A stretch of 64,000 nucleotides of DNA. Origin: DASXKD01 sp963734725. Lineage in GTDB: Bacteria > Actinomycetota > Actinomycetes > Streptosporangiales > Streptosporangiaceae. Each line of letters opens with the position of its first letter. Position 1 is the stretch's first letter. The position numbers and the translations under genes were made by a program. Positions 8,538 to 17,829 of this stretch are shown one piece after another. Where the stretch lies: the NCBI GenBank assembly GCA_963734725.1, contig CAVTIX010000009.1:620001-684000 (forward strand), read 5' to 3'. The notes under the pieces were generated by a model. The model was not told where the DNA came from. It worked only from the letters and a program-made list of their open reading frames with translations, and made no database searches.

Positions 8538-10224
8538 TCACTGTGGCGACGAGATGGACTCGCGGGCGGGGCGGCCCGACTTGATGTGCGGGTGGTGCAG
8601 CTCGAACGCCGGGCGCTCGGACCGGATGCGCGGTATCGAGGTGAAGTTGTGCCGCGGCGGCGGGCAGGACGTTGCCCACTCCAGCGAGTTGCCCCAGCCC
8701 CAGGGGTCGTCCTCGGTGACCTGCTGGCCGTGACGCGCCGTCGTGTACACGTTGTAGAGGAAGAACAGCGTGGAGGCGCCCAGGATCAGCGACCCGATCG
8801 TGGAGATCTGGTTCAGTGTGGTCGCCAAGGGCTCGAGGTCCGGGTAATTGGCGATGCGCCGTGGCATGCCGATGACGCCCAGCCAGTGCTGGACCAGGAA
8901 CGTCATGTGGAACCCGATGAACAACGTCCAGAAATGCCATGTGCCGAGCGTCTTGTCCAGCATCTTCCCGGTGAACTTGGGCCACCAGAAGTAGAAGCCG
9001 GCGAACATGCTGAACACGACCGTGCCGAAGAGCACATAGTGGAAGTGGGCGACCACGAAGTAGGAGTCGCTGACCGCGAAGTCCAGCGGCGGCGAGGCGA
9101 GGATGACGCCGGTGAGCCCGCCGAACAGGAACGTCACGAGGAACCCGAGGGCGAACAACATGGCCGGCTCGAACGAGAGCTGGCCGCGCCAGATGGTGCC
9201 CACCCAGTTGAAGAACTTCACCCCGGTCGGCACCGCGATCAGGAACGTCATGAATGAGAAGAACGGCAGCAGGACCGCGCCGGTGGTGAACATGTGGTGC
9301 GCCCACACCGTCATCGACAGCCCGGCGATCGCGATGGTCGCGGCCACCAGGCCCTTGTACCCGAAGCAGGGCTTGCGGCTGAACACCGGCAGCACCTCGG
9401 TGACGATCCCGAAGAACGGGATCGCCACGATATAGACCTCGGGATGGCCGAAGAACCAGAACAGGTGCTGCCAGAGGATCGCCCCGCCGTTGGCCGAATT
9501 GAACACCTGCGCGCCGAGCTTGCGGTCGATCTCCAGCACCAGCAGCGCCGCGGCCAGCACCGGGAAGGCCAGCAGCACGAGCATGGAGGTCAGCAGGATG
9601 TTCCAGGTGAAGATCGGCATCCGGAACATGGTCATGCCGGGGGCGCGCATGCAGATGATCGTGGTGACGAAGTTGACCCCGCCGAGGATCGTGCCGAACC
9701 CGGACAGGACCAGCCCCATGATCCACATGTCACCGCCCATGCCTGGCGAGTAGATCGGGTTGGTCAGCGGCGAGTACGCGTACCACCCGAACGAGGCCGC
9801 CCCGCCCGGCGTGAGGAAGCTGATGAGCAGGATCAGCCCGCCGAAGGTGAACAGGTAGTAGCTGAACAGGTTGAGCCGCGGGAACGCCACGTCGGGGGCG
9901 CCGATCTGCAGCGGCATGATCTCGTTCGCGAACCCGACGAACAGCGGCGTGGCGAACAGCAGCAGCATGATCGTGCCGTGCATGGTGAACAGCTCGTTGT
10001 ACTGCTGGTCAGACACGATGTGGTTGTCCGGGCCGAACAGCTGGACTCCGCATGATCATCGCCATGATGCCGGCCACGAGGAAGAACCCGAAGGACGTGA
10101 TCAGGTACAGGTGGCCGATGACCTTGTGGTCGGTCGAGGAGAGCCAGTCGGCCATGATCGAGCCCTTGCGCGCGCGGCGCGGCGAGGTGATCGCTGCCTG
10201 GGCTTGGTTTTCGAGCGTGGTCAC
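8538..10224 (-). pseudogene. ctaD: Cytochrome c oxidase subunit I, broken by one +1 frameshift
   Basis: Catalytic heme a/a3-CuB subunit of the terminal oxidase. Reading from GTG 10224, the first frame encodes a normal N terminus (DWLSSTDHKVIGHLY...AMIMRS) and then stops near 10009; the rest, from SDQQYNELFTMHGTIM to the C terminus, is in the next frame and is complete. The break lies at AGTCCAG on the coding strand (about 10046-10050); removing one C gives S-Q-L-F-G-P-D-N-H-I-V, the expected family sequence. All other motifs (HPEVY, HMF, HFHYV) are present. Total length 1687 nt is 562 codons plus one base. Because the enzyme is normally the main oxidase, a sequencing error is the simplest explanation. 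The start overlaps the ctaC stop (GTGA). Confidence 0.9.
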
Positions 10225-11129
10225 TGGGCACCCCCTGACCTTTGCTGCAATGCCTGTTGTGTGTGTACCCACTGGCTGAACTGGGCCTGCGTGACGACGC
10301 GCCACCTGAAGAGCATCCGGCTGTGGTACAGCCCGCACAACTCTGTGCAATGGCCGATCCCGCTCCCGATCTTGTTCGCGGTGACCTCGAAGTGGTTCGG
10401 GTGCCCGGGGATGACGTCACGCTTGAACACGAACGGGACGATCCAGAACGCGTGGACCACGTCGGTGGAGACGAGGTTGAACCTGACCGTCTCATTCTCG
10501 GGTATGACCAGCAGCGGAAGCTCGCTGTTGCCGGTCTGCGGGCTCCACGGATAGCCGTTCATCGTCACGTAGCGGGTCGGTGAGCCCGGCACCGGGTAGT
10601 CCTTGTACTGGAACTGCCAACTCCACTGGTAGCCGATGACGTTAACGGTCACGCGGGGGTGGGCAGACAGCTTGTCGATGTAGTTCTCGTCTCGCGCCGT
10701 GAAGAAGAACAGGACGCCGACCATGATGAACGGCACCACGGTGTACAGCATCTCGATCGGCAGGTTGTAGCGCACCTGCTGGGGCGGCGTGCTCCCCGAC
10801 GCGCGCTTCTTCCGGTGGAAGATGATGGCCCAGATGGTCATGCCCCAGACCACGGCGCCGACGGCCCATGCGGCGGCCCAGGATCCCTGCCAGAGGGTCA
10901 GCGCGACCTGGCCCTGCTGGGTGATCGGCTCGGGCCAGCCCATCCGGGTGAAGGCGTTGGACGTGCACCCCGAGATGCCGACGGCCAGCACAGCGAACAG
11001 GGCCGCGCGGGGCGCCAGCCGGCTCAGGCGGGCGCGCCCCCGGCGCGGCGGCGCCACCGGCGGCCGCCCGGGTACCGGGCCCGGATCATGCGCGCCCCGA
11101 CTCGGTGGGGCGCTGGGGGTGGAACTCAC
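10221..11129 (-). CDS. ctaC: Cytochrome c oxidase subunit II (lipoprotein)
   Basis: Holds the CuA centre that receives electrons from QcrC. A lipobox (VGISGC) after a basic N terminus indicates a signal peptidase II lipoprotein; two membrane segments follow, then the cupredoxin domain with the CuA ligands in CTELCGLYHSRM and the upstream VVHAF histidine. Aromatic residues of the electron-entry patch (YQWSWQFQY) are present. The GTG at 11129 is chosen over an upstream start at 11180 because a GGAAGG ribosome site lies five to six bases before it. Stop and ctaD start overlap by four bases. Confidence 0.92.
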   Translation of the reverse strand: MSSTPSAPPSRGAHDPGPVPGRPPVAPPRRGRARLSRLAPRAALFAVLAVGISGCTSNAFTRMGWPEPITQQGQVALTLWQGSWAAAWAVGAVVWGMTIWAIIFHRKKRASGSTPPQQVRYNLPIEMLYTVVPFIMVGVLFFFTARDENYIDKLSAHPRVTVNVIGYQWSWQFQYKDYPVPGSPTRYVTMNGYPWSPQTGNSELPLLVIPENETVRFNLVSTDVVHAFWIVPFVFKRDVIPGHPNHFEVTANKIGSGIGHCTELCGLYHSRMLFRWRVVTQAQFSQWVHTQQALQQRSGGAQ

Positions 11130-11474
11130 AGGTTGCCTTCCCAGCGGATGACTCCCGGCTGCGCGGACTGGCGGCGGCACGGGCTGGCCATGGCTCGTCC
11201 TACAGGCTGTCGTGGAAACAGTATCGCGCTCGCCGCTGGCTGCGGCGAGGACCCCCGTCAGTGTCGCGGTCCGGGCAGCACGCGGCTAGTGTCGTGGGGT
11301 GCAGCACGTTGAACCGGCGGTCAGCCAGCTGGGCCGGGCGGTGCATACCGATGCCGGTAGGCGGGTATCGCATTGGCATGGCATCAGACTCGCCGCGCGC
11401 TGCCGCGCGCTGCCCTGCTCCGCCGCCGCCCGGCGCAGCACGGTGAGCCTGGCGCCCCGTGGCGGGACCACGCG
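11130..11474. other. Divergent intergenic region ctaC / tusA-like
   Basis: This 345-base stretch separates the divergently transcribed ctaC and the TusA-like gene and must hold both promoters. Short open frames here are not convincing. I could not pick a confident -35/-10 pair. Confidence 0.5.
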
Positions 11475-11735
11475 ATGGCGGCTGGCATGACATCCGCTGC
11501 CCCTCCAGTCCCGCTGGTCACCATCGACGCGCTCGGCCGCAAGTGCCCCATCCCCATTATCATGCTCGCCGAGCGGATTCGTGAAGTGCCAATCGGGCAG
11601 GTCATCGCGGTGCTCGCCGATGACCCGGCCGCGCGGACCGACGTGCCGTCCTGGTGCGCCATGAAGTCGCACGATTTCGTCGCCGCGACCGACCTGTCCG
11701 AGGGCTGGGCCTTGCTGATCCGGCGCAGGTATTAA
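11475..11735 (+). CDS. TusA-like sulfurtransferase domain protein
   Basis: An 86-residue single-domain protein of the TusA/SirA/YeeD fold. The hallmark CPxP motif is present as C24-P-I-P near the N terminus; in TusA this Cys carries persulfide sulfur for tRNA thiolation, molybdenum cofactor or other sulfur relays. Which acceptor is served here cannot be told, as no tus or moa genes are nearby. The most likely start is ATG 11475, with ATG 11487 also possible. Its TAA stop abuts the TAG stop of the convergent ctaG gene with no gap. Confidence 0.8.
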   Translation: MAAGMTSAAPPVPLVTIDALGRKCPIPIIMLAERIREVPIGQVIAVLADDPAARTDVPSWCAMKSHDFVAATDLSEGWALLIRRRY

Positions 11736-12719
11736 CTACTCGCTGTCCGGGCGCTGGAAGCGGCGGGTGAAGCGCGAGTCGCTCTCCCACCACGGCTGGC
11801 TGTCCGATGTGGCGGCCGGGGCCATGCCCGCCTCCCCGGCGCCCGGTGCCGCCGCCTCCGCCGCCTTGGCGTCCAGTTCGGCGTCAACGTGTGCCGCCTC
11901 CTGCTCGTCCTCCCTGATCATCACGATGAGCGTGGCGGCGAGGAACGGCAGGCCCACAAGGTCGCCCAGAATCCAGAGCGCCCCCCCGCCAATCACCTGG
12001 TCGGCGCGCAGGCTCGGCCCCCAGGGCCGGCCGAGCGCCAGGTAGTACGAGCCAGCGATGAGGTGCTGGTCGGCGAGCACAGCCAGGCCGAGGACCGCGT
12101 CGCCCACCACCTCGGCCCCGGTGACCCACAGCGCGACCAGGTACGGGTAGGCCTTGGGCACCGGGTCGACCCGCAGCAGCGTCCAGAAGAACACCAGGCC
12201 CGGCGCCAGCAGCGCGGCATAGGTGAGTTCCCGGACCGTGGCGTTGCGCAGGCCCGCCTCGTACCACGGGGTGAAGTACAGCAGGAACGGCACGATTACC
12301 AGCACTATCGCGGTGATGGCCGGGAAGGTGAGGACCCGGGCGGCCCGGCTGCGCACCATCGCGTCGGCCCGGCGCCCCGGCCCGGGCAGCGCGCCGATGA
12401 ACAGGGACAGCGGCCGGCCGAGGGCCAGGAACAGCGGAGCGGCGAGCAGGAGCAGCACGGTCTGCACTGCCCTGTCATAGAACAGCACGTGCTGGTAGAC
12501 GCCGAGGAAGGACATGGTGGCTATCACCACGGCGCCGACGCCGCCGATCAGGAACGCGACAGCCCGGGCGCGCGGCCACGGCTGGCCGGACCGGCGGATC
12601 CGCCGCATGCCCGCCAGGTACAGCAACGCCACCGCCAGCACCACCACGAGCACCGGGACATCAAGCGTCCACGATGTGAAGGCGCGAGGCACGGTCAGGG
12701 GCGGCGGCCCGGTGTACAC
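11736..12719 (-). CDS. ctaG: Cytochrome c oxidase assembly protein, CtaG (caa3-type) family
   Basis: Polytopic membrane protein of the caa3_CtaG family, thought to help copper loading or assembly of the oxidase encoded nearby. About seven hydrophobic segments fill residues 20-270, with the family His (YQHVLFY) and the motif region LFYFTPWYEAG; the last 60 residues are a charged Ala/Glu-rich cytoplasmic tail not typical of the core family. The 327-residue length is normal. It is transcribed in the same direction as ctaC-ctaD-ctaF but is separated from them by the TusA-like gene on the other strand. Confidence 0.88.
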   Translation of the reverse strand: MYTGPPPLTVPRAFTSWTLDVPVLVVVLAVALLYLAGMRRIRRSGQPWPRARAVAFLIGGVGAVVIATMSFLGVYQHVLFYDRAVQTVLLLLAAPLFLALGRPLSLFIGALPGPGRRADAMVRSRAARVLTFPAITAIVLVIVPFLLYFTPWYEAGLRNATVRELTYAALLAPGLVFFWTLLRVDPVPKAYPYLVALWVTGAEVVGDAVLGLAVLADQHLIAGSYYLALGRPWGPSLRADQVIGGGALWILGDLVGLPFLAATLIVMIREDEQEAAHVDAELDAKAAEAAAPGAGEAGMAPAATSDSQPWWESDSRFTRRFQRPDSE

Positions 12720-12728
12720 CCGCCCAGG

Positions 12729-13709
12729 CTAGCCGTAGTGCGCGGCGATCTCGGCGGCGGCGGCGTCTCCGTAGGCCTCCGCGATCCGCCCCGCGACCTG
12801 GGCGGGCTTGAGCTCGTATTCCTGCGGCCCGATGGTCTCCAGCGCGCTGACCGCCACCAGATTGCCCAGCTGGGCCGCGCGCTCCAGCGACAAGCCCCAG
12901 CCCACCGCCGCCAGGAAGCCGGCCCGGAACGCGTCCCCGGTGCCGGTCGGGTCCGCCTTGTGCGCCTCGGCCACCGGCCCCACGAACATGGCCGGCTCGC
13001 CGGCCCGCTCGATCCGGACCCCGGCGGGCCCGAGGGTGGTTACCCGCACACCGACCTGGGCCAGCATCTCGGCGCTCGTCCAACCGGCCTTGCGCTCGAT
13101 GAGCGCTTCCTCGTACTCGTTGCAGAACAGGTACTGTGCCCCGGTCACCAGCGATCGCACGTCCGGCCCATCCAGCCGCGGGAGCTGCTGGGAGGGGTCA
13201 GCGGCAAAGGGAACACCCATCCTGAGGCACTCGGCGGTGTGGGAACGCATCGCCCCGGGGTCGCTCGCGCCGATGAGCACCAGGTCGATGCCCTCGCCGC
13301 GGTCAGCGAGCGACGTGAGGGCAATCTCGGCATCCTCGGACATCGCCCCGGGATAGAACGAGGCGATCTGGTTCCCGTCGGTGTCGGTGGTGCAGACAAA
13401 ACGCGCGGTGTGATACCTGGTGGACTCACGCACCCCGGTGCAGTCAACGCCGTGCCTGGTCAGCCAGTCGCGATAGGGGCCGAAGTCGGCGCCGACCGCG
13501 CCGATGAGCAATGGGCGAAGCCCCAGCACCCCGAGGCCGAACGCGATGTTCGCGGCAACCCCGCCACGGCGTATCTCCAGGTCGTCTACGAGGAACGACA
13601 GCGACACCCGGTCCAGCTTCTCGGCGATGAGCTGGTCGACGAACCGGCCGGGGAACGTCATCAGGTGGTCGGTCGCGATGGACCCGGTGACGGCTATCTG
13701 CACTGGCAA
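12729..13709 (-). CDS. PfkB-family carbohydrate/adenosine kinase
   Basis: A ribokinase-fold sugar or nucleoside kinase that phosphorylates a hydroxymethyl group with ATP. The two PfkB signatures are present: the GG.AANIAFGL region near residue 50 and DPTGTGDAFRAGF near residue 255, the second carrying the catalytic Asp and anion-hole Gly residues. The overall sequence, without the long insert of bacterial ribokinases, most resembles actinobacterial adenosine kinases (AdoK/CbhK), which are commonly located next to the cytochrome oxidase genes. Substrate assignment is therefore probable rather than certain. It lies nine bases upstream of ctaG on the same strand. Confidence 0.88.
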   Translation of the reverse strand: MPVQIAVTGSIATDHLMTFPGRFVDQLIAEKLDRVSLSFLVDDLEIRRGGVAANIAFGLGVLGLRPLLIGAVGADFGPYRDWLTRHGVDCTGVRESTRYHTARFVCTTDTDGNQIASFYPGAMSEDAEIALTSLADRGEGIDLVLIGASDPGAMRSHTAECLRMGVPFAADPSQQLPRLDGPDVRSLVTGAQYLFCNEYEEALIERKAGWTSAEMLAQVGVRVTTLGPAGVRIERAGEPAMFVGPVAEAHKADPTGTGDAFRAGFLAAVGWGLSLERAAQLGNLVAVSALETIGPQEYELKPAQVAGRIAEAYGDAAAAEIAAHYG

Positions 13710-13790
13710 AACCTAACACGCCGGACCGGGCGCGCTGGACATGCGGCATTCGCCAGCCGGCGCCCGCAGGCAGCCGTCAGCCGACCTCTG

Positions 13791-14141
13791 TCAGTGGAAC
13801 GAGTCGCCGCAGGCGCAAGACCCCGTTGCGTTGGGGTTGTCGATGGTGAAGCCCTGCTTCTCGATCGTGTCGACGAAGTCGATGGTGGCGCCGGCCAGGT
13901 ACGGGGCGCTCATCTTGTCGGTGACCACGTGCACGCCGGCGAACTCCGCCTCGATGTCACCGTCGATCTCACGCTCGTCGAAGTAGAGCTGATAGCGCAG
14001 TCCCGAGCACCCACCCGGCTGCACGGCGATGCGGAGCTTGAGATCCTCGCGGCCCTCCTGCGCAAGGAGACTGCTCACCTTGGCCGCAGCGATGGAAGTG
14101 AGGATCACACCGTGCGTGGCCGTCTCGTGCTGAACCGTCAT
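13791..14141 (-). CDS. erpA: Iron-sulfur cluster insertion protein, ErpA/HesB type
   Basis: A-type carrier that delivers 2Fe-2S/4Fe-4S clusters to target enzymes. All three ligand cysteines are present: C45 in GGCSGL and C109/C111 in GSCACGDSF at the C terminus. The 116-residue length and lack of extra domains match ErpA/IscA. Its location by the respiratory genes fits a role in supplying Fe-S proteins such as the Rieske subunit, although this is inference. ATG 14141 is preceded by GGAGCGGATCAC, an acceptable ribosome site. Confidence 0.93.
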   Translation of the reverse strand: MTVQHETATHGVILTSIAAAKVSSLLAQEGREDLKLRIAVQPGGCSGLRYQLYFDEREIDGDIEAEFAGVHVVTDKMSAPYLAGATIDFVDTIEKQGFTIDNPNATGSCACGDSFH

Positions 14142-14260
14142 CTGTGATCCGCTCCTGCGTCGGTCTGCCGCCTGCGCGGCGCGTTGTCATTCCTCTACCC
14201 CTCAACCATATGCCGTGCGCGGTCATTCCGCCCCAGGGGCCCTCCGGGGAGCACAGGCCT

Positions 14261-14453
14261 GTCACGCCGCAGCCGCCGGGCCGAACGCCGCAGGCGCGCC
14301 TCCGGCACGACGCAGCCCCAGGCGCCGCAGTGCTGGCGGGCGCGCCTCCGGCACGACGTGTGTCCGGCGGCGAGGACCGGCTCGCATGCGCGCCTCCGGC
14401 ACGACCGCGCGCTGGCCTGCGCGCCTCCGGCACGACGTCCCGCGAGGGAGGCA
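14261..14453. repeat. Composite intergenic repeat, copy A
   Basis: Contains four copies of gcgcgcctccggcacgac at 14294-14311, 14340-14357, 14388-14405 and 14419-14436. The whole block, from about cacgccgca...ccgggccgaacgccgca to the end gcgagggaggca, recurs at 37806-38039 with the same order of parts. It ends a base or two from the apbE stop codon, so it lies in the 3' untranslated region of that reverse-strand gene. The rest of 14142-14260 holds nothing I can name. Confidence 0.85.
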
Positions 14454-14454
14454 A

Positions 14455-15297
14455 TCATTGGACGAAGTCGATCCCGCCGGTGTCGGCCTCGCTGCCGCCG
14501 GGGCGGATCAGGTAGCCGGCGTAGCCCGGCAGGCCCGCCACGACCGCCAGCGCCTCGTCGCCGCCCACCGCAACCCCGGTGGCCAGGGCGTCGGCCAGGG
14601 CGAGGCTGGGCCCGGTGACCGTGGCCGAGGCGGCGCGCGCCGCGGGCAGCCCGGTGCCCGGGTCGATCAGGTGCGGACCGCGCTCGTACCCGCCAGATGT
14701 GGCCACCGCGGCGTCAATCTCCACAATGCAGGCCAGCGCGTCCGCCCGCCACGGGTGACGGATGCCGACCCGCCACCGCTGCCCGGGGCCGGGTGACCCG
14801 AACACAGCCACGTCCCCGCCGCCGTTGATGAGCGCCCCGGGCAGGCCGGCGCCGCGCAGCTCGTCTAGCGCTCGCTCGGTCGCCCAGCCCTTGACCAGGC
14901 CGGTCGGATCGAACCCCCCGGGCATCGCCCATGGGTCGAACCAGCCCCCCGAGGCTTCCTTGGCCACATGACACTCCTGGAGCACCATACCGAACTCTGG
15001 TGGCATCTCGCCGAGCCCGGCCTCACCGCGCCGGAACCGGCTCACCGGGCTGGCCGCGTCCCAGGTGCTGAACAGGGCGTCGCAATCGTGCAGGACCCGG
15101 CAGGCTGCGGCCAGCGCGGCCCGCACCGCGTCCGGCGGCAGGGCGCCGTGGACGGCGGTCAACGAGAAGACCGTTCCCATCGCCGGCTCGGCGTGCTTAG
15201 TGACCGGCGCCTGGCCTGCGGGCGCCGCGGGCAACCCGGCCGGCCCGGGCAAGTCAGCGGGGCCGGGCCTGCTGACCGGGCCTGCAGGGCTGATCAC
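14455..15297 (-). CDS. apbE: FAD:protein FMN transferase (ApbE family)
   Basis: Covalently attaches FMN from FAD to a Thr/Ser in target flavoproteins. The 280-residue protein keeps the family landmarks: AMGTVFSL near the start, FDPTGLVKGWA (FAD-binding loop), INGGGDVAV and the DALATG...G motif near the C terminus. There is no clear lipobox, so it is probably cytoplasmic or weakly attached. Its GTG start overlaps the stop of the FMN-binding protein gene by four bases, and that neighbour carries a candidate flavinylation site, so the two are almost certainly enzyme and substrate. Confidence 0.92.
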   Translation of the reverse strand: MISPAGPVSRPGPADLPGPAGLPAAPAGQAPVTKHAEPAMGTVFSLTAVHGALPPDAVRAALAAACRVLHDCDALFSTWDAASPVSRFRRGEAGLGEMPPEFGMVLQECHVAKEASGGWFDPWAMPGGFDPTGLVKGWATERALDELRGAGLPGALINGGGDVAVFGSPGPGQRWRVGIRHPWRADALACIVEIDAAVATSGGYERGPHLIDPGTGLPAARAASATVTGPSLALADALATGVAVGGDEALAVVAGLPGYAGYLIRPGGSEADTGGIDFVQ

Positions 15298-15767
15298 TTG
15301 ATGTGCAGTTTGTCCAGTGCCGACTGGATCGACTGCACGTACGCCACGCTGGTGTAGGTTGCGCCGCTGACACCATGGATCTGCACGCCGTGCACCGCCA
15401 GCACCTCGCCTCGCAGCATGGGAATGACTTGCTGCGCGAGCTGCTGGGAGTACGGCTCAGCGGTCCGCAGGAGCGGCACGGACACGCCGGTGATCTGGTT
15501 GCCGCGCGCGGTGACGGTGACCGACAGCTCCCCGTAGCCGTACTGCACCACCCTTCCGGCGGCCGTGCGGACCGGGCCCGAGTTCCCCGCCTGGGCCGCG
15601 GGGCCGGTGGTCCGGGCCCGGGCGGACGGGGCAGCAGAGGCTCCAGCGCTTCCCGCTTTCGGCTGGCCTAGCGCGGCTGGCGCCGCCGCCCCTGAGCCGT
15701 GAAAGCCGACCACGCCAGCGAACCCGGCGGCGGCGCCGGCGATGACGTACCAGCCTGCCCGCTTCAT
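15294..15767 (-). CDS. Membrane-anchored FMN-binding domain protein, ApbE substrate
   Basis: An exported or membrane-anchored carrier of covalent FMN. After MKRAGWY comes a hydrophobic segment (residues 5-25), an Ala/Pro/Gly-rich linker and an FMN_bind domain with the flavinylation motif SGATYTS near residue 137-143, where the Thr accepts FMN from ApbE. ATG 15767 is chosen because GGAAGG stands eight bases upstream; an earlier in-frame start at 15806 would overlap the preceding gene. Gene order reductase - FMN carrier - apbE, with overlaps, points to one extracytoplasmic electron transfer chain. Confidence 0.88.
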   Translation of the reverse strand: MKRAGWYVIAGAAAGFAGVVGFHGSGAAAPAALGQPKAGSAGASAAPSARARTTGPAAQAGNSGPVRTAAGRVVQYGYGELSVTVTARGNQITGVSVPLLRTAEPYSQQLAQQVIPMLRGEVLAVHGVQIHGVSGATYTSVAYVQSIQSALDKLHIK

Positions 15768-15786
15768 CGGTGCGTCCTTCCCGCTA

Positions 15787-17175
15787 TCACAGAGCGTATG
15801 CCTCATGGTGGACGGCCTCGCTGGGCAGCCCCAGCCGGGTGGCCACCTCGACGATGCTGGTCACGAACCCCTCGGGCCCGCAGACGTAGATGTCCCGCCG
15901 CTGCAGGTCGGGAACCAGGCGCTGAAGCGACCGCTCGTCCAGCAGGGCCTGCTCCCGGGCCCCGACCAGTTCGTGCAGCCGGCCGTTCCGATACTGGACC
16001 AGTTCCGCGACCTCCTTGCGCAGCACCAGGTCCTCCGGGCGGCTGCCGCGCAGCACCACCACCGGGGCGGAGTTGCGCGGCAGGTCCTCCAGCAGCGAGC
16101 GCAGGGCGGTGACGCCGATGCCCGCGGCCACCAGCAGGACCTGGGGGCGCTGCTGCGCGAACCTGGTGAAGACCCCGTAGGGGCCCTCAATCACGATCCG
16201 GGTGCCGGGCCGCAGCTTCGCCACCGCCGCCGAGTGATCCCCCACGGCCTTGACCGTCAGGCGCACATACGGCGGCTGTGGCAGCGCCGACATCGTGTAC
16301 GGGTGCGCCTGCCACCACATGGACCTGGTCAGGAACCGCCAGAAGAAGAACTGCCCGCCGGCGATCGCCAGCTTGTCCAGGCGGCGCCCCGAGCAGATGA
16401 CCGAGACCACGCCCGGTCCCTCCTGCCGCACCTCGTGCACCACGAGACGGTGCCGCAGGCTGCGGACCACCGGGAGCCCGAACCGGTAGCACAACACCAG
16501 GCCTGCGGTAGCTGCCCAGGCCACCGACCACACGATCTGGGTCAGCGGGTGGCCCACGAACGACGGCCCGAGCGCGAGGACATGGGCGAAGGACAGCGCA
16601 AGGGCGAGGTACATGTACAGGTGGATCAGCCACCACGTCTCGCGACGCAGCCTGCGCCGGATGGCATGGATCGAGAGGACCCCGATGGCGCACATGATGC
16701 CAAGGCCCACGGTGGCGATCAGCACGTCGGGATAGCGGGTGAGCAGCACCGCCACCTGATGCCCGAGGCCCGTCTGGGCCGCCTGGGCGTAGCCGATGGT
16801 GATGAACAGCGCGTGCGCGACCAGCAGGCTGATCGGCCACGGGGCGAGCCGCCGGTGCCAGCGCAGCAGCCCGTCCTGGCCGAGCACTCGCTCGATCGCC
16901 GGTATCCGGCTCACCATCAGGACCATCAGCAGCGCCAGGTACATGCCGACCAGCCCGGTGAGGCTGCCGAGGAAGGTCGCCGCGCCGCCGGGGGCACGCA
17001 GCTCAGCCCCGGTCTCGTCGGTGATCGCTAGCGCGGTCACGGCCCCGAGACCGGCCCCGGCGAGCACGAGGCCCGCCCGGGCGAGCGCCGGGCGCGGACG
17101 GTGCGGCTCAGCCCGGGCCGACTGGCGCTTCCTGTCCTGCCGCGACCTGGATGCCACTACAGAATCGAAGCTCAC
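15787..17175 (-). CDS. Ferric-reductase-like transmembrane flavoprotein oxidoreductase
   Basis: Predicted transmembrane electron-transfer protein: an N-terminal ferric-reductase-like heme b domain with six hydrophobic segments (about residues 35-240) and paired histidines (WHRRLAP, VAHALFI, IHLYMYLA, FAHVLAL), then an FAD domain (HPYTMS) and an NAD(P)H domain (VLLVAAGIGVTALRS and YVCGPEGF). It would move electrons from cytoplasmic NAD(P)H across the membrane, plausibly to the FMN protein encoded next. Start choice is weak: GTG 17175 is used, TTG 17193 and a GTG at about 17157 are alternatives. Confidence 0.88.
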   Translation of the reverse strand: MSFDSVVASRSRQDRKRQSARAEPHRPRPALARAGLVLAGAGLGAVTALAITDETGAELRAPGGAATFLGSLTGLVGMYLALLMVLMVSRIPAIERVLGQDGLLRWHRRLAPWPISLLVAHALFITIGYAQAAQTGLGHQVAVLLTRYPDVLIATVGLGIMCAIGVLSIHAIRRRLRRETWWLIHLYMYLALALSFAHVLALGPSFVGHPLTQIVWSVAWAATAGLVLCYRFGLPVVRSLRHRLVVHEVRQEGPGVVSVICSGRRLDKLAIAGGQFFFWRFLTRSMWWQAHPYTMSALPQPPYVRLTVKAVGDHSAAVAKLRPGTRIVIEGPYGVFTRFAQQRPQVLLVAAGIGVTALRSLLEDLPRNSAPVVVLRGSRPEDLVLRKEVAELVQYRNGRLHELVGAREQALLDERSLQRLVPDLQRRDIYVCGPEGFVTSIVEVATRLGLPSEAVHHEAYAL

Positions 17176-17253
17176 GGACGGCAACACTCTCAACGCAAAC
17201 TGGCCGGAAGATGAACGCTTTCTCTGCGCGCCCTCTGAACGTGACCGCGGGCG

Positions 17254-17826
17254 CTAAAGCCCGGGCGCGCCCCAGACCGGGAACCACCGGCTGAGGTCGG
17301 CCTCGATGGGCAGGTCCGACCCGATGTTGCCGCGCGCCTCGAGTTCCAGCGCGTTGTCGCGGCGCTCGCCGGTCGCCGGCACGAACGGGTAGAACGTCCC
17401 CCGCTTGTAGAGGTAGACGATGCCCAGCTTGCGGCTGCGGGGGTCGGTGAACCCCACCAGCGTGCACAGCAACTGCGGGCCGAACCCCCCCTCCGCGAGC
17501 GAGGTATTGACCGCGTGCAGATCGGTGACCAGCGCCTCCATGTCGTCGGAGGAGTGCCGGCACACTAGCCAGGTGAACCCGTAGGAGTCGTTGGTGACCT
17601 CCACCTGGGCCGCGTCCGCGCCCATTGACAGCAGCTCGCGGATGTCGGCCTCGATATCGTGGAACGCGCGTCCCTCGGCCGCCCGGAAGCACACCGAGCC
17701 GGTTCCGGTGGGGACGAACCCCATCGAGGCCTGGAGGGTGACGGCCGCGGTGGGCAGCGAGAACAGCGCGTCGAGCTTCGGCTGGACCGGCTTGGTCCGG
17801 CCAAGCAATGTGTCCAGGAAGCCCAC
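17254..17826 (-). CDS. pspAB: PspA-associated protein PspAB
   Basis: A 190-residue soluble protein matching the actinobacterial PspAB family (MGFLDTLLGRTKP at the start, GFTWLVCRHSSDDME in the middle, GTFYPFVPATGERRDN near the end). Its biochemical role is not established; it is defined by regular occurrence with PspA and the protease HtpX. Here it follows htpX by three bases, and pspAA and pspA lie upstream on the same strand, which supports the assignment. Confidence 0.9.
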   Translation of the reverse strand: MGFLDTLLGRTKPVQPKLDALFSLPTAAVTLQASMGFVPTGTGSVCFRAAEGRAFHDIEADIRELLSMGADAAQVEVTNDSYGFTWLVCRHSSDDMEALVTDLHAVNTSLAEGGFGPQLLCTLVGFTDPRSRKLGIVYLYKRGTFYPFVPATGERRDNALELEARGNIGSDLPIEADLSRWFPVWGAPGL

Positions 17827-17829
17827 CGG

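Noticed and set aside
14261..14453. CRISPR array
   Set aside because: Four 18-base units with unequal gaps (28-30 and 13 bases) that are themselves partly conserved in the second block; no cas genes. Not a CRISPR array.
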